Notes: generated from the sequence alone by a model not told the origin. A stretch of 64,000 nucleotides of DNA from Yersinia frederiksenii ATCC 33641 (GCF_000754805.1 NZ_KN150731.1:886492-950491); one strand, 5' to 3'; positions 28,239 through 39,289 are shown, numbered from the stretch's first letter. Program-made: numbers and translations.

Positions 28239-29513
28239 GTGGCAAAGAACATTCAAGCCATTCGTGGTATGAACGACTACCTGCCAGCCGATACGGCAAT
28301 ATGGCAGCGTATTGAAAGCATTTTGAAACAAGTGCTGGCAGGCTACGGCTATAGCGAAATTCGCATGCCGATTGTAGAGCAGACCCCGTTATTCAAGCGC
28401 GCTATCGGTGAAGTAACCGATGTGGTTGAGAAAGAGATGTATACCTTTGACGATCGCAATGGCGAAAGTCTGACACTGCGTCCGGAAGGTACCGCAGGGT
28501 GCGTGCGCGCGGGTATCGAACATGGTCTGCTGTACAATCAGGAACAGCGTCTGTGGTACGTTGGCCCAATGTTCCGCTATGAACGCCCACAGAAAGGCCG
28601 CTATCGTCAGTTTCATCAGTTGGGTGCGGAAGTTTTCGGTCTGCAAGGGCCGGATATTGATGCCGAATTGATTCTACTGAGTGCCCGTTGGTGGCGTGCT
28701 TTGGGTATTTCAGAGCATGTGCAACTTGAACTGAATTCCATTGGATCTTTGGACGCCCGCGCGGATTACCGCGAAGCGTTGGTGACTTTCCTGGAACAGC
28801 ATGTTGAAGTGCTGGACGAAGATTGTAAGCGTCGTATGTACAGCAACCCATTGCGGGTGCTGGATTCAAAGAATCCAGATGTTCAGTTGCTGCTTAATGA
28901 TGCGCCTAAGCTATCTGATTACCTGGATGAAGAGTCAAAACAGCATTTCGCGGGCTTGTGTGAACTTTTAGACAAGGCCGGTATCCCATATACCGTTAAT
29001 GAACGTTTAGTTCGCGGCTTGGATTATTACAACCGCACAGTATTTGAGTGGGTTACCAGCAGTTTGGGCGCGCAAGGTACTGTATGTGCCGGCGGGCGTT
29101 ATGACGGCTTGGTTGAACAGCTCGGTGGTCGCGCAACCCCTGCGGTTGGTTTTGCCATGGGGCTTGAACGTCTGGTTCTGTTGGTGCAGGCTGTTAACCC
29201 TGACTTCCAGGTACCTGCGACGGTTGATGTGTATGTCATCTCGTCCGGTGAGAATACGCAAAGTGCTGCCATGCTACTGGCCGAGCATCTGCGTGATGCC
29301 ATGCCAACGCTGAAGTTAATGACCAATTACGGCGGCGGTAATGTTAAAAAGCAATTTACGCGCGCTGACAAGTGGGGCGCTCGTGTTGCTTTAATGCTTG
29401 GTGAAAGCGAAGTCGCGGCACAGAAGGTGGTAGTAAAAGATTTGCGGAATGGTGAACAAGAAACGCTGGCGCAAGCTGATGTTGCTGCGCGTCTGGCTTT
29501 GATGTTGGGTTAA
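28239..29513 (+). CDS. hisS: Histidyl-tRNA synthetase
   Basis: A 424-residue class II aminoacyl-tRNA synthetase that charges tRNA-His. Motif 2 ([21 protein letters not shown]) and the histidine-specific block [13 protein letters not shown] are present. The C-terminal anticodon-binding domain follows from about residue 325. The length matches E. coli. It is the first gene of a unit with yfgM and bamB (gaps of 13 and 11 bases). Confidence 0.98.
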   Translation: MAKNIQAIRGMNDYLPADTAIWQRIESILKQVLAGYGYSEIRMPIVEQTPLFKRAIGEVTDVVEKEMYTFDDRNGESLTLRPEGTAGCVRAGIEHGLLYNQEQRLWYVGPMFRYERPQKGRYRQFHQLGAEVFGLQGPDIDAELILLSARWWRALGISEHVQLELNSIGSLDARADYREALVTFLEQHVEVLDEDCKRRMYSNPLRVLDSKNPDVQLLLNDAPKLSDYLDEESKQHFAGLCELLDKAGIPYTVNERLVRGLDYYNRTVFEWVTSSLGAQGTVCAGGRYDGLVEQLGGRATPAVGFAMGLERLVLLVQAVNPDFQVPATVDVYVISSGENTQSAAMLLAEHLRDAMPTLKLMTNYGGGNVKKQFTRADKWGARVALMLGESEVAAQKVVVKDLRNGEQETLAQADVAARLALMLG

Positions 29514-29526
29514 GGAGAGAGACACC

Positions 29527-30147
29527 GTGGAAGTCTATACCACTGAAAATGACCAGGTTGATGCAGTGCGCCGTTTCTTTAGCGAAAATGGTAAAGCGCT
29601 GGCCGTGGGTGTGGTGCTCGGGATTGGTGCATTAGTGGGTTGGCGTTACTGGCAGAGTCATCAGAATAGTGCCATGACGGAAGCCTCCTCTGCCTATCAG
29701 CAAGCCAGTGATGCTTTGTCAGCCAATAGCGCTGATGGTGTTGCTCTCGCTGAAAAATTTGTTCAGGGCAATAATAACAACTACGGCGTCTTGGCCGGGT
29801 TGGAACTGGCTCATCATTTTGTTGAGCAAAACGAGTTCGATAAAGCGGCACAGCAACTCACCCAAGCGTTAGGCCAGACCAAAGATGAAAATCTACTGTC
29901 GCTGATTAATCTGCGTCTTGCCCGTTTGCAACTGCAATTGAAAAAACCAGACGAAGCATTGAAAACGCTGGATGCAGTGCAAGGTGATGGTTGGACTGCG
30001 ATGGCTCAAGATGTTCGTGGCGATGCATTATTAAGCAAAGGTGACACTGCAGGTGCACGGGCAGCTTACAGTAAAGGCGTCGAATCAAATGCTTCTCAGG
30101 CGCTGCAAGCCTTGCTGCGCATGAAATTGAATAACTTGTCCAACTAA
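29527..30147 (+). CDS. yfgM: YfgM, inner-membrane TPR protein, ancillary SecYEG translocon subunit
   Basis: A 206-residue protein with a cytoplasmic N-terminus, one membrane segment (about residues 24-42) and a periplasmic TPR-like helical domain. In E. coli it associates with PpiD and SecYEG and with periplasmic chaperones during export. It starts with GTG at 29527, preceded by AAGGAGAGAG. It lies tightly between hisS and bamB, the conserved order. Confidence 0.94.
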   Translation: MEVYTTENDQVDAVRRFFSENGKALAVGVVLGIGALVGWRYWQSHQNSAMTEASSAYQQASDALSANSADGVALAEKFVQGNNNNYGVLAGLELAHHFVEQNEFDKAAQQLTQALGQTKDENLLSLINLRLARLQLQLKKPDEALKTLDAVQGDGWTAMAQDVRGDALLSKGDTAGARAAYSKGVESNASQALQALLRMKLNNLSN

Positions 30148-30158
30148 GGGGTATCCCC

Positions 30159-31340
30159 ATGCAATTGCGTAAAACACTCTTAGTAGGACTGGTATCTGTT
30201 GCCCTATTGAGTGGTTGTTCACTGTTCAACAGTGAAGAAGATGTGGTTACCATGTCGCCACTGCCAAAAGTTGAAAATCAATTCACACCGACTAAAGTGT
30301 GGAGCACCTCTGTCGGTGGCGGAGTGGGTGACTATTACTCCCATCTGCGCCCAGCCTGGCAGGGAACCACGGTCTTTGCCGCCGATCGTAAAGGTTTGGT
30401 GAAAGCCATGGCCGCAGATACGGGTAAGCAAGTATGGCAAACCGATTTGTCTGAGAAGACTAACTTCCTCTCTAGCAACCGTTCTGCAATGTTATCTGGC
30501 GGCGTAACAGCTTCAGGTTCACATGTGTATGTCGGCAGCGAGAAAGCAGTTGTTTATGCACTGAATTCTGACGATGGCCAGGTTGCATGGCAAACCGTGG
30601 TAGCGGGTGAAGCATTATCACGCCCAGTGGTCAGTGATGGCGTGGTGTTGATCCACACCTCAAATGGCATGCTGCAAGCGCTGAATGAATCAGACGGTGC
30701 TATCAAGTGGACATTGAATCTAGATACACCAGCCTTGTCTCTGCGGGGCGAATCCGCTCCAGCGGTCGCATTCGGTGCTGCGATTGTCGGTGGCGACAAT
30801 GGCCGTGTCAGTGCGGTGATGATGGAGCAGGGCCAGTTGATCTGGCAGCAACGTATTTCCCAAGTGACCGGTACTACTGAAATTGACCGTCTGAATGACG
30901 TTGATACCACGCCAGTGGTTGTTGACGGTGTTGTTTATGCCTTGGCATACAACGGCAACCTGACAGCATTGGATCTGCGCTCTGGTCAGATTCTGTGGAA
31001 ACGCGAAATGGGGTCAGTCAATGACATCATTGTCGACGGTGGTCGCATTTATCTGGTCGATCAAAATGACCGAATTGTCGCATTGAAGACTGACGGTGGG
31101 ATAACTCTTTGGAGTCAAAGCGATTTATTACATCGTAACTTGACTGCTCCAGTGATGTATAATGGTTATCTGGTTGTAGGTGATGCCGAAGGTTATCTGC
31201 ACTGGGTGAATACCGATGATGGCCGTTTTGTTGCTCAGCAGAGCGTCGATAGCTCCGGTTTCCTGAGTGCGCCAGTGGTTGCAAGCGATAAACTACTGGT
31301 TCAGGCAAGAGGCGGCACGGTATACGCGTTCACCCGTTAA
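30159..31340 (+). CDS. bamB: BamB, outer-membrane assembly lipoprotein
   Basis: A 393-residue lipoprotein of the BAM complex that inserts beta-barrel proteins into the outer membrane. The lipobox is LLSGC with Cys20 and Ser at +2 (outer-membrane sorting). An eight-bladed beta-propeller of PQQ-like repeats follows, seen as repeated Trp and GxxxAL patterns (DTGKQVWQTDL, SDGAIKWTLNL, RSGQILWKREM). It is translated 11 bases after yfgM. An ERIC element lies downstream. Confidence 0.97.
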   Translation: MQLRKTLLVGLVSVALLSGCSLFNSEEDVVTMSPLPKVENQFTPTKVWSTSVGGGVGDYYSHLRPAWQGTTVFAADRKGLVKAMAADTGKQVWQTDLSEKTNFLSSNRSAMLSGGVTASGSHVYVGSEKAVVYALNSDDGQVAWQTVVAGEALSRPVVSDGVVLIHTSNGMLQALNESDGAIKWTLNLDTPALSLRGESAPAVAFGAAIVGGDNGRVSAVMMEQGQLIWQQRISQVTGTTEIDRLNDVDTTPVVVDGVVYALAYNGNLTALDLRSGQILWKREMGSVNDIIVDGGRIYLVDQNDRIVALKTDGGITLWSQSDLLHRNLTAPVMYNGYLVVGDAEGYLHWVNTDDGRFVAQQSVDSSGFLSAPVVASDKLLVQARGGTVYAFTR

Positions 31341-31362
31341 TAGACTAATAATACGTAAAGTC

Positions 31363-31531
31363 GTTGGAGTTACAGCAAGGCTGTAAGTGCATGACAAATA
31401 GGTTGTAAACCAATTTGAACGGCGCTTGCACTGGCCCGAAAGGTGAGTCTTTGATGAGGCTTATCATCCCGATGACCTGCCCTCGGTCAGTGATTTAGGT
31501 TAATGGCCACTAATACCGCTGCAATTTCACA
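31363..31531. repeat. ERIC-type element with an internal insertion, bamB-der gap
   Basis: The ends match the ERIC at 37561-37693: GGAGTTACAGCAAGGC at the left and AATACCGCTGCAATTTCA at the right. The central core is recognisable as TCATCCCGATGA and GTCAGTGATT. At about 169 bases it is longer than a normal ERIC (127), because extra sequence of some 50-60 bases lies in the left half. It is transcribed with or after bamB. Confidence 0.6.
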
Positions 31532-31543
31532 GACAAGGGTTTA

Positions 31544-31580
31544 AAGCGGCTCCTGAGGTTCAGGGGCCGTTTGTCTTCTA
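31544..31580 (+). terminator. Hairpin terminator candidate upstream of der
   Basis: AGCGGCTCCTG and CAGGGGCCGTT pair with G-U wobbles around loop AGGTT and are followed by TTGTCTTCT. It would end the hisS-yfgM-bamB message, perhaps incompletely, since der follows in the same direction. Confidence 0.5.
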
Positions 31581-31649
31581 AAAACTGCGCTGTTGAAGGT
31601 TCGGTACAGCGCTGTAATGATTTGAAAATTAAGTAATGAGGCTTCAACA

Positions 31650-33134
31650 ATGATACCTGTCATCGCGCTGGTCGGGCGCCCGAATGTGGGTAAATCCACA
31701 CTATTTAACCGCTTAACGCATACCCGAGATGCGTTAGTTGCGGATTTTCCCGGGCTAACGCGTGACCGTAAATATGGTCGTGCCGAGGTCGAGGGTCATG
31801 AGTTTATTGTTATCGATACCGGAGGTATTGATGGCACAGAAGATGGTGTAGAAACCAAAATGGCTGGTCAATCGTTACTGGCGATTGAAGAGGCCGATAT
31901 TGTCCTGTTTATGGTGGATGCGCGTGCTGGGCTGATGCCTGCGGATCAGGGCATTGCCCAACATCTGCGTAGCCGCGAGAAAGCCACTTTTCTGGTGGCC
32001 AACAAGACTGATGGTATTGATCCAGATACTGCTACAGCCGATTTCTATTCACTAGGCTTGGGTGAAGTTCATGCTATTGCGGCTTCCCATGGCCGTGGTG
32101 TGACTCAGCTGATTGAAGATGTCATGGCTCCATACATGGATGCCGAAGAGCCAGAAGTAGAGCTGACAGAAGAAGAAGCCAATGCGGCCTATTGGGCGGC
32201 ACAGGAAGAAACCGAAGATAGCATTCCTGAAGATGAAGAGGATGACTTTGATCCGCTGAGCCTCCCAATCAAGCTGGCTATCGTCGGGCGTCCTAACGTA
32301 GGTAAGTCCACACTAACTAACCGTATCCTCGGTGAAGATCGTGTGGTGGTTTATGACATGCCGGGCACTACGCGTGACAGCATTTATATTCCGATGACCC
32401 GCGATGAACGTGAATATATTCTGATTGATACTGCGGGTGTGCGTAAGCGCGGCAAAATAACTGAAGCAGTTGAAAAATTCTCGGTGATTAAAACCTTACA
32501 GGCAATTGAAGACTCCAACGTGGTGTTGTTGGTTATTGATGCCCGTGATGGTATTTCAGATCAAGATTTGTCTCTATTAGGCTTCATCCTCAATAGTGGG
32601 CGCTCACTTGTTATTGCGGTTAACAAATGGGATGGCATGAGCGAAGAAGCCCGTGCACAGGTTAAAGATATGCTAGACCTGCGCCTTGGTTTTGTTGATT
32701 TTGCCCGTATTCACTTCATTTCCGCCTTGCATGGTAGTGGCGTCGGTAACCTGTTTGAATCCATACAGGAAGCTTATGACTGTTCTACTAAGCGAGTGGG
32801 TACTTCCTTACTGACTCGTATTATGCAAATGGCAGAAGAAGACCATCAGCCTCCTTTGGTTCGTGGCCGTCGTGTTAAGCTGAAATATGCTCATGCCGGT
32901 GGTTATAACCCGCCTATCGTGGTTATCCACGGTAATCAGGTGACTGATTTGTCAGACTCGTATAAACGCTACCTGATGAATTACTTCCGTCGTTCACTGA
33001 AAGTAATGGGTACGCCAATTCGCATTCAGTTTAAAGAGGGTGAGAACCCATTTGCGGGTAAGCGTAATACCTTGACACCAAATCAGATGCGTAAACGTAA
33101 ACGTTTGATGTCGCACCTGAAAAAAGCTAAGTAA
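31650..33134 (+). CDS. der: Der (EngA), tandem-domain ribosome assembly GTPase
   Basis: A 494-residue essential GTPase for maturation of the 50S subunit. Two G domains are present, each with GRPNVGKST (near residues 8-16 and 213-221), DTGG/DTAG switch II motifs and NKxD (ANKTDG, VNKWDG). An acidic linker ([17 protein letters not shown]) separates them, and a KH-like domain is at the C-terminus. It follows the bamB unit after an ERIC element and a hairpin. Confidence 0.98.
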   Translation: MIPVIALVGRPNVGKSTLFNRLTHTRDALVADFPGLTRDRKYGRAEVEGHEFIVIDTGGIDGTEDGVETKMAGQSLLAIEEADIVLFMVDARAGLMPADQGIAQHLRSREKATFLVANKTDGIDPDTATADFYSLGLGEVHAIAASHGRGVTQLIEDVMAPYMDAEEPEVELTEEEANAAYWAAQEETEDSIPEDEEDDFDPLSLPIKLAIVGRPNVGKSTLTNRILGEDRVVVYDMPGTTRDSIYIPMTRDEREYILIDTAGVRKRGKITEAVEKFSVIKTLQAIEDSNVVLLVIDARDGISDQDLSLLGFILNSGRSLVIAVNKWDGMSEEARAQVKDMLDLRLGFVDFARIHFISALHGSGVGNLFESIQEAYDCSTKRVGTSLLTRIMQMAEEDHQPPLVRGRRVKLKYAHAGGYNPPIVVIHGNQVTDLSDSYKRYLMNYFRRSLKVMGTPIRIQFKEGENPFAGKRNTLTPNQMRKRKRLMSHLKKAK

Positions 33135-33141
33135 TAGCAGC

Positions 33142-33166
33142 AAAGCGCGGGCATCCCGCGCTTTTT
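33142..33166 (+). terminator. Terminator after der
   Basis: AAAGCGCGGG (33142-33151) and CCCGCGCTTT (33155-33164) form a perfect 10-bp stem with a 3-base loop and end in a T run. Confidence 0.92.
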
Positions 33167-33217
33167 GCATTTTTAGCCGCCAGCATAAAGCTAACCAAAG
33201 GGAGTTGAACGTCAGCT

Positions 33218-34174
33218 ATGTCTTGGGAAACCTGGAGTTTTGCGTTTAGTGTCACTGTGCCCAGCTTATTGATGATGTTACTCGGTGTGCTGCTACGGCG
33301 CTTTGGTCTGATGGATGACCGCTTTTGTGATGGTGCGACCAAGTTAGTTTTTAATCTGGCGCTTCCCTGCCTGCTATTTTTCAGTGTTGCCACCAATCAC
33401 GTCAACCTGATGGATAATTTGCCGTTGGCTATCTACGGGGCGGTTGGCACCTTAGTCACCTTTATCTTGCTTGAGTTGGCGGCTAAATGGCTGGTAAAAG
33501 ATCCCCGAGAGCGCGGCGTGTTCGTGCAGGGTGGTTTTAGGGCTAACACTGCGATTATGGGGCTGGCCTTCGCTATGACCGCCTATGGCGATGAAGGGGT
33601 GGCTCTGGGGTCGATGTACCTAACGGTCACGGTGCTATTGTTCAATATGTTGTCGGTGATAACACTGACCCGCAGTCTGCAAACCGGGCAGGGTGGGAAA
33701 ATCAGCAAGTTGGCGCTGTTACGTAGTATTGTCACTAACCCACTGATTATTGGTCTACTATGTGGCGTGGCTTATGCCCGAACCTACTTACCTATTCCCC
33801 AAGTGATTGCACAAACTGGTAGTTATATTTCAGCCTTGGCACTTCCACTGGCATTGCTCTGCACCGGGGCGAGTCTTGATTGGCATGCTATGTTCCGCTC
33901 TTCTAATGTGGCGGCATTATCATCAACAGCAAAACTATTCGTGGTGCCTATCTTAATGACCTTGGGTGGTTTACTGATGGGGTTCCGTGGTGCAACCCTA
34001 GGGATTATTTTCCTATTCTCCGCCACACCAACCGCGGCGGGTAGCTATGTGATGACTCGGGCGATGGGGGGCAATGCGGTACTGGCTGCGAATATTATTG
34101 CTATCACCACCGTCGGTTCATTTTTCACCACGGCATTGGGAATTTACTTCCTACGTTCATTGAACGTGATGTAA
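33218..34174 (+). CDS. AEC-family membrane transporter (auxin efflux carrier type)
   Basis: A 318-residue inner-membrane protein with about ten hydrophobic segments in two halves. Family-typical blocks are NLALPCLLFFSVA, FVQGGFRANTAIMGLAFA and a late FSATPTAAGSYVMTRAMGGN. AEC transporters in bacteria move malate, malonate and related acids or other small molecules; the substrate here cannot be read from sequence. GGGAG lies 13 bases before the ATG, a long spacing. It lies between der and yfgJ and has a terminator before it, so it probably has its own promoter. Confidence 0.85.
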   Translation: MSWETWSFAFSVTVPSLLMMLLGVLLRRFGLMDDRFCDGATKLVFNLALPCLLFFSVATNHVNLMDNLPLAIYGAVGTLVTFILLELAAKWLVKDPRERGVFVQGGFRANTAIMGLAFAMTAYGDEGVALGSMYLTVTVLLFNMLSVITLTRSLQTGQGGKISKLALLRSIVTNPLIIGLLCGVAYARTYLPIPQVIAQTGSYISALALPLALLCTGASLDWHAMFRSSNVAALSSTAKLFVVPILMTLGGLLMGFRGATLGIIFLFSATPTAAGSYVMTRAMGGNAVLAANIIAITTVGSFFTTALGIYFLRSLNVM

Positions 34175-34202
34175 GTTTTGCCGAACCTTCAGGAGAGAAA
34201 TT

Positions 34203-34427
34203 ATGGATGCGTTATGTCCGGTTTGTCAGCAGGTAATGGTGCAAGTAAGCGATCACTTTCATTGCTCTCACTGCTATGGCAACTATCAACAGCAGGTAGA
34301 TTGCCCGGACTGTGGCAAACCACTGCAAGTCTTGAAAGCTTGTGGTGCGGTGGATTATTTTTGCCAGCATGGTCACGGGCTGATTTCGAAAAGCCGTGTT
34401 CACTTTAGTTATCTGCCGACGGTCTGA
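34203..34427 (+). CDS. yfgJ: YfgJ, small zinc-ribbon protein
   Basis: A 74-residue protein with two CxxC zinc knuckles at the N-terminus (CPVCQ and CSHCY), a third pair (CPDC) and the family block LKACGAVDYFCQHGHGLISK, nearly identical to E. coli YfgJ. The function is unknown. The start has AGGAGAG upstream. It is 28 bases after the transporter gene and may be co-transcribed. Confidence 0.93.
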   Translation: MDALCPVCQQVMVQVSDHFHCSHCYGNYQQQVDCPDCGKPLQVLKACGAVDYFCQHGHGLISKSRVHFSYLPTV

Positions 34428-34478
34428 CAGGCCGGCTGGGCTGTTGGGTTGGCTGGCAAAAATCGTGCTGGCCTAGTG

Positions 34479-35870
34479 CTACTCCGCGGCTTTACGCTGG
34501 CGCGGCTTCTTGGTCACATTTTTCTTTGCCACGTTAATCTGGGTGATTTCACTTTCCACCCAACCATCTTGCAATCTGGTGGTGAGTTTATCGCCGGTAT
34601 GCACCTGCTGGGTAGTCTTGAGTAACGTGCCTTCGGGAGTCTGCGTGACACTGTAGCCACGAGCCAGTGTGGCTAGCGGACTGACGGCTTCCAATTGTGA
34701 GCAGGCAATACCAAAGCGTTGGCGATAACCATTTAACTGGCGCTCTAGTGCCTGGCGCAACCGATATTCTTGTTGTTGCACTCGCTGATTGTAGCGGTGA
34801 ATCTGCCCTTGCGGTTGAACCTGAACCAAACGCTGTTGGAGCCGCTCGGTACGTCGGCTTAATAGCCGAATCTGGGCCTGCGCGCTCTCTTCCAGTCGGC
34901 GTTGCAATTTTAATAATAGGGTTTGTTGACGAGCCAGACGCAAATGAGGGTGTTGCTGTTGAAGCCGATGCTCAAGGCGGGTGAATTGCTGGCTGCGTTG
35001 CGCCAGATAGTAATCCATCGCCATTTCCATTCGTTGCTGCTGCCCTTGAATCTGCCTGACCAACTCAATTTGGTTGCGGCTGACCAATTCAGCGGCGGCT
35101 GAAGGGGTTGGTGCACGTAAATCGGCGACAAAATCAGCAATAGTGACATCGGTTTCATGGCCGACGGCACTGACGATAGGAATGTGGCTGTTAAAGATAG
35201 CGCGGGCGACCCGCTCATCATTAAAGCTCCATAAGTCCTCTAACGAACCGCCACCACGGCCAACAATCAACACATCACATTCTGCGCGCAGATTAGCCAA
35301 TTGGATGGCACGAACAATCTGCAAAGGGGCATCAGCGCCCTGTACGGCTGTCGGGTAAATAATAACCGGCAGTGATGGATCCCGACGTTGTAAAACTTGC
35401 AAAACATCGTGGAGTGCAGCACCGCTGGATGAGGTAATCACCCCGACCTGTTTGGCTGGGCTAGGCAGGGATTGTTTATGACTTTGGTCAAATAGTCCTT
35501 CGACGGCTAATTGTTGCTTGAGCTGTTCAAACTGCTGTTGCAATAATCCGTCACCGGCAGGTTGCATGCTTTCTGCAATTAACTGGTAATCACCGCGCGG
35601 TTCATACAAGGTGATAGATGCCCTGACCAACACTTGCTGGCCATTTTGTGGGCGAAACGTTGTCCGACGATTAGTGTTGCGAAACATCGCGCAGCGCACC
35701 TGAGCCCGGTCATCTTTTAAGGTGAAATACCAGTGACCAGAAGAGGGCTGAGAGAAATTGGATATCTCGGCGGTGAGCCAAATTTGGCCCATTTCCATTT
35801 CCAACAGCTGCCGAACCGTCTGATTAAGGCGGCTAACAGTAAAAATTAATGACGCAGAAGATTGTGACAT
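34479..35870 (-). CDS. xseA: Exonuclease VII large subunit
   Basis: A 463-residue catalytic subunit of a single-strand-specific exonuclease that works with XseB. The N-terminal OB-fold (about residues 8-105, [19 protein letters not shown]) binds DNA. The catalytic domain has [14 protein letters not shown] and [13 protein letters not shown] long Gln/Arg/Leu-rich coiled coil runs from about residue 260 to 400, and the C-terminus is short and basic. It is divergent from guaB, the conserved arrangement. Confidence 0.97.
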   Translation of the reverse strand: MSQSSASLIFTVSRLNQTVRQLLEMEMGQIWLTAEISNFSQPSSGHWYFTLKDDRAQVRCAMFRNTNRRTTFRPQNGQQVLVRASITLYEPRGDYQLIAESMQPAGDGLLQQQFEQLKQQLAVEGLFDQSHKQSLPSPAKQVGVITSSSGAALHDVLQVLQRRDPSLPVIIYPTAVQGADAPLQIVRAIQLANLRAECDVLIVGRGGGSLEDLWSFNDERVARAIFNSHIPIVSAVGHETDVTIADFVADLRAPTPSAAAELVSRNQIELVRQIQGQQQRMEMAMDYYLAQRSQQFTRLEHRLQQQHPHLRLARQQTLLLKLQRRLEESAQAQIRLLSRRTERLQQRLVQVQPQGQIHRYNQRVQQQEYRLRQALERQLNGYRQRFGIACSQLEAVSPLATLARGYSVTQTPEGTLLKTTQQVHTGDKLTTRLQDGWVESEITQINVAKKNVTKKPRQRKAAE

Positions 35871-35962
35871 GTGACCTGGATCAAGTTTTTAAACAAGCAC
35901 TTAATTGATCGATATTACCTGCCTCAAACTGCTTGGCAAGAAAAATAATGAGAAAGTGCTGG

Positions 35963-35988
35963 AGGCAACCGATTACGCTCTGTATAAT
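35963..35988 (+). promoter_or_regulatory. guaB promoter with PurR-box-like sequence
   Basis: TATAAT at 35983-35988 is a good -10. Just upstream, 35963-35978 (AGGCAACCGATTACGC) matches the PurR operator consensus at 11 of 16 positions and overlaps the -35 region. Repression by PurR with hypoxanthine or guanine is known for guaBA in E. coli; here it is inferred from the sequence. Confidence 0.55.
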
Positions 35989-36038
35989 GCCACGGCAATA
36001 TTTTATCTTTTTACATTCACCTTGGTGAGATATTGCCC

Positions 36039-37502
36039 ATGCTACGTATCGCGAAAGAAGCTTTAACATTTGACGACGTTCTCCTGGTTCCAGCCCACTC
36101 CACAGTCTTGCCTAATACGGCAGAACTTGGTACCCAACTGACTGCAACTATCCGCCTGAATATCCCTATGCTGTCCGCAGCAATGGATACCGTAACCGAA
36201 GCTCGTCTGGCCATTGCGCTGGCACAAGAGGGCGGTTTAGGGTTCATTCACAAAAATATGTCCATCGAACGCCAGGCTGAAGAAGTCAGTCGGGTGAAAA
36301 AACACGAAAGTGGTGTTGTTACCGAACCACAAACTGTGACGCCAACGACAACGCTTCGTCAGGTTAAAGAACTGACTGCTCGTAACGGTTTCGCCGGTTA
36401 TCCGGTAGTGACCGAAGATTACGAACTGGTCGGAATCATTACTGGCCGTGATGTTCGCTTTGTTACTGATTTGGACCAACCCGTGACTGCGGTGATGACA
36501 CCGAAAGAGCGCTTGGTAACAGTCAAGGAAGGCGAAGCCCGCGAAGTTGTCCTGCAAAAAATGCATGAAAAACGTGTCGAAAAAGCGTTGGTTGTTGATG
36601 ACAGCTTCCATCTGCGCGGCATGATCACCGTAAAAGACTTCCAAAAAGCAGAACGTAAGCCTAATGCTTGTAAAGACGAGCATGGCCGCTTGCGTGTTGG
36701 TGCTGCTGTCGGTGCCGGTGCAGGTAATGAAGAGCGTATCGACGCTCTGGTAGCCGCTGGCGTTGATGTTTTGCTGATCGACTCATCTCATGGCCACTCT
36801 GAAGGCGTTCTGCAGCGTATCCGTGAAACTCGTGCTAAATATCCTAATCTGCAAATTGTTGGCGGTAATGTCGCCACCGGAGCTGGGGCTAAAGCTCTGG
36901 CTGATGCGGGTGTAAGCGCAGTTAAAGTGGGTATCGGCCCTGGCTCAATCTGTACTACTCGTATCGTTACCGGTGTCGGTGTTCCACAGATCACCGCGAT
37001 TGCTGATGCGGTTGAAGCGCTGGAAGGCACCGGTATTCCGGTGATTGCCGATGGCGGTATTCGTTTCTCTGGTGATATCGCTAAAGCCATTGCTGCAGGT
37101 GCTTCTTGTGTGATGGTCGGTTCTATGCTGGCGGGTACGGAAGAGTCTCCGGGTGAAATCGAGCTTTATCAGGGCCGTTCATTCAAATCTTACCGCGGTA
37201 TGGGTTCTTTGGGTGCGATGTCCAAAGGCTCTTCAGACCGCTATTTCCAGACCGACAATGCTGCCGACAAATTGGTACCAGAAGGTATTGAAGGGCGTGT
37301 GGCATACAAAGGTCTGTTGAAAGAGATTGTGCATCAGCAAATGGGGGGCCTGCGTTCATGCATGGGTCTGACCGGTTGTGGCACAATTAATGAATTACGC
37401 ACCAAAGCTGAGTTTGTTCGCATCAGTGGTGCAGGCATTCAAGAAAGCCATGTGCATGATGTGACTATTACCAAAGAGTCACCAAACTATCGCATGGGTT
37501 AA
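36039..37502 (+). CDS. guaB: IMP dehydrogenase
   Basis: A 487-residue enzyme that oxidises IMP to XMP with NAD+, the first committed step to GMP. The catalytic cysteine loop [11 protein letters not shown] is present, and two CBS domains are inserted between about residues 95 and 200 ([13 protein letters not shown]). I start at ATG 36039 ([16 protein letters not shown]), matching E. coli, not at the in-frame TTG two codons earlier. It forms an operon with guaA, but the gap is lengthened by an ERIC element. Confidence 0.98.
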   Translation: MLRIAKEALTFDDVLLVPAHSTVLPNTAELGTQLTATIRLNIPMLSAAMDTVTEARLAIALAQEGGLGFIHKNMSIERQAEEVSRVKKHESGVVTEPQTVTPTTTLRQVKELTARNGFAGYPVVTEDYELVGIITGRDVRFVTDLDQPVTAVMTPKERLVTVKEGEAREVVLQKMHEKRVEKALVVDDSFHLRGMITVKDFQKAERKPNACKDEHGRLRVGAAVGAGAGNEERIDALVAAGVDVLLIDSSHGHSEGVLQRIRETRAKYPNLQIVGGNVATGAGAKALADAGVSAVKVGIGPGSICTTRIVTGVGVPQITAIADAVEALEGTGIPVIADGGIRFSGDIAKAIAAGASCVMVGSMLAGTEESPGEIELYQGRSFKSYRGMGSLGAMSKGSSDRYFQTDNAADKLVPEGIEGRVAYKGLLKEIVHQQMGGLRSCMGLTGCGTINELRTKAEFVRISGAGIQESHVHDVTITKESPNYRMG

Positions 37503-37521
37503 GTACTGATTATTTTTAGAG

Positions 37522-37557
37522 TCGCCTGTGCTATAAGGCGGGTGACGGTTTTTTTAT
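37522..37557 (+). terminator. Weak hairpin with T run after guaB
   Basis: CGCCT (37524-37528) and AGGCG (37537-37541) pair, with flanking GT and AC able to extend the stem imperfectly. Seven T follow from 37550. It may cause partial termination between guaB and guaA. Confidence 0.4.
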
Positions 37558-37560
37558 TTT

Positions 37561-37693
37561 AATATCAATGCCCGATTAATTGGCGTTACAGCAAGGCAGC
37601 AAACGAATGAATCCCGATGAGCTTACAATAAGTAAGTGATTCGGGTGAGTGAGAGCCGCTAACACCGCTGTAACGTCAAGTAAGAAGGGGATT
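37561..37693. repeat. ERIC element between guaB and guaA
   Basis: The central core is diagnostic: GAATCCCGATGAGCTTAC, then AAGTAAGTGATTCGGGTGAG, flanked by arms TTGGCGTTACAGCAAGGC and CACCGCTGTAACGTCAA. This is the Yersinia form of the ERIC palindrome, close to full length. It sits inside the guaBA operon, so it is transcribed and can fold in the message. Confidence 0.9.
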
Positions 37694-37711
37694 TTTTGGA
37701 ATATGTTGCAC

Positions 37712-39289
37712 ATGACAAAAAACATCCATAAACATCGCATCCTTATTCTTGATTTCGGTTCGCAATACACTCAGTTAATCGCGCGCCGTGTTCGTGAGAT
37801 CGGTGTCTATTGTGAACTATGGGCTTGGGACGTGACCGAAGCCCAGATCCGTGAATTTAATCCAAGCGGTATCATTCTTTCTGGCAGTCCTGAAAGCACC
37901 ACAGAACACGATAGCCCACGTGCGCCAGATTATGTCTTCACTGCGGGTGTACCTGTGTTGGGTGTGTGTTACGGCATGCAGACCATGGCAATCCAACTGG
38001 GCGGTAAAGTAGAAGGCTCAAATCACCGTGAATTTGGCTATGCACAGGTTGAAATTAAAACTGATTGCGCACTGATTCGTGATATCAAAGATGCTATTAA
38101 TCCAGCTGGTGAAGCTGTCTTGGATGTCTGGATGAGTCACGGCGACAAAGTCACGGCGATCCCATCTGATTTTGTCACTGTAGCCAGTACAGATACTTGC
38201 CCGTTTGCCATTATGGCCAACGAAGAAAAGCGTTTTTACGGTGTACAGTTCCACCCGGAAGTGACTCATACTAAGCAGGGCCAACGTCTGCTGGAACGTT
38301 TTGTTCTGGATATCTGTGCTTGCGAAGCTTTGTGGACACCTGCGACTATTATTGAAGATGCCATTGTTCGTCTGCGTGAACAAATTGGTGACGACCATGT
38401 CATTCTTGGCCTGTCCGGCGGTGTTGACTCATCCGTGACGGCAATGTTGTTGCACCGCGCCATTGGTAAACGCCTGACTTGCGTGTTTGTTGATAACGGT
38501 CTGTTGCGTCTGAATGAAGCCGATCAGGTGCTGGAAATGTTCGGTGATAAATTCGGCCTGAATATTGTCCATGTTGCAGCAGAAGATCGTTTCCTTGCTG
38601 CGCTGGCGGGGGTTGATGAGCCAGAAGCAAAACGTAAAATCATTGGTCGTGTGTTTGTGGAGCTGTTCGACGAAGAAGCGTGCAAACAAGAGCAAGTGAA
38701 ATGGTTGGCGCAAGGCACCATCTATCCAGACGTGATTGAATCTGCCGCATCTGCTACCGGTAAAGCCCATGTTATCAAATCTCACCACAATGTGGGGGGC
38801 TTGCCGAAAGAGATGAAACTTGGCTTGGTAGAGCCGCTGAAAGAGCTGTTTAAAGATGAAGTCCGTAAAATTGGTCTTGAACTGGGCCTGCCGTACGACA
38901 TGCTGTACCGCCACCCATTCCCTGGCCCAGGTTTAGGTGTCCGTGTACTGGGCGAAGTGAAGAAAGAGTATTGTGATTTGCTGCGTCGCGCTGATGCCAT
39001 CTTTATTGAAGAGCTGCATAAAGCGGATCTGTACAACAAAGTTAGCCAGGCCTTTACTGTCTTCCTGCCAGTTCGTTCTGTTGGCGTGATGGGCGATGGC
39101 CGAAAATACGATTGGGTTGTGTCACTGCGTGCTGTTGAAACTATCGATTTTATGACGGCACATTGGGCGCATCTGCCATACGACTTCCTTGGTCGCGTTT
39201 CAAACCGCATCATCAATGAAGTAAATGGTATTTCCCGTGTCGTTTACGATATCAGTGGTAAGCCACCAGCGACCATTGAGTGGGAATAA
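37712..39289 (+). CDS. guaA: GMP synthase (glutamine-hydrolysing)
   Basis: A 525-residue enzyme that aminates XMP to GMP. The N-terminal class I glutamine amidotransferase has the catalytic cysteine in [10 protein letters not shown] and the His/Glu pair in VQFHPEVTH. The ATP-pyrophosphatase domain has the P-loop LSGGVDSSV, and the dimerisation domain ends in [11 protein letters not shown] start at ATG 37712 ([15 protein letters not shown]), as in E. coli. An ATG 9 bases upstream and a frame running back into the ERIC also exist. The GGA at 37698-37700 is the best ribosome-binding site. Confidence 0.97.
   Translation: MTKNIHKHRILILDFGSQYTQLIARRVREIGVYCELWAWDVTEAQIREFNPSGIILSGSPESTTEHDSPRAPDYVFTAGVPVLGVCYGMQTMAIQLGGKVEGSNHREFGYAQVEIKTDCALIRDIKDAINPAGEAVLDVWMSHGDKVTAIPSDFVTVASTDTCPFAIMANEEKRFYGVQFHPEVTHTKQGQRLLERFVLDICACEALWTPATIIEDAIVRLREQIGDDHVILGLSGGVDSSVTAMLLHRAIGKRLTCVFVDNGLLRLNEADQVLEMFGDKFGLNIVHVAAEDRFLAALAGVDEPEAKRKIIGRVFVELFDEEACKQEQVKWLAQGTIYPDVIESAASATGKAHVIKSHHNVGGLPKEMKLGLVEPLKELFKDEVRKIGLELGLPYDMLYRHPFPGPGLGVRVLGEVKKEYCDLLRRADAIFIEELHKADLYNKVSQAFTVFLPVRSVGVMGDGRKYDWVVSLRAVETIDFMTAHWAHLPYDFLGRVSNRIINEVNGISRVVYDISGKPPATIEWE

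Noticed and set aside
34428-34478. Possible terminator between yfgJ and xseA
   Set aside because: AGGCC/GGCCT can pair, but the loop is long and no T run follows on either strand.
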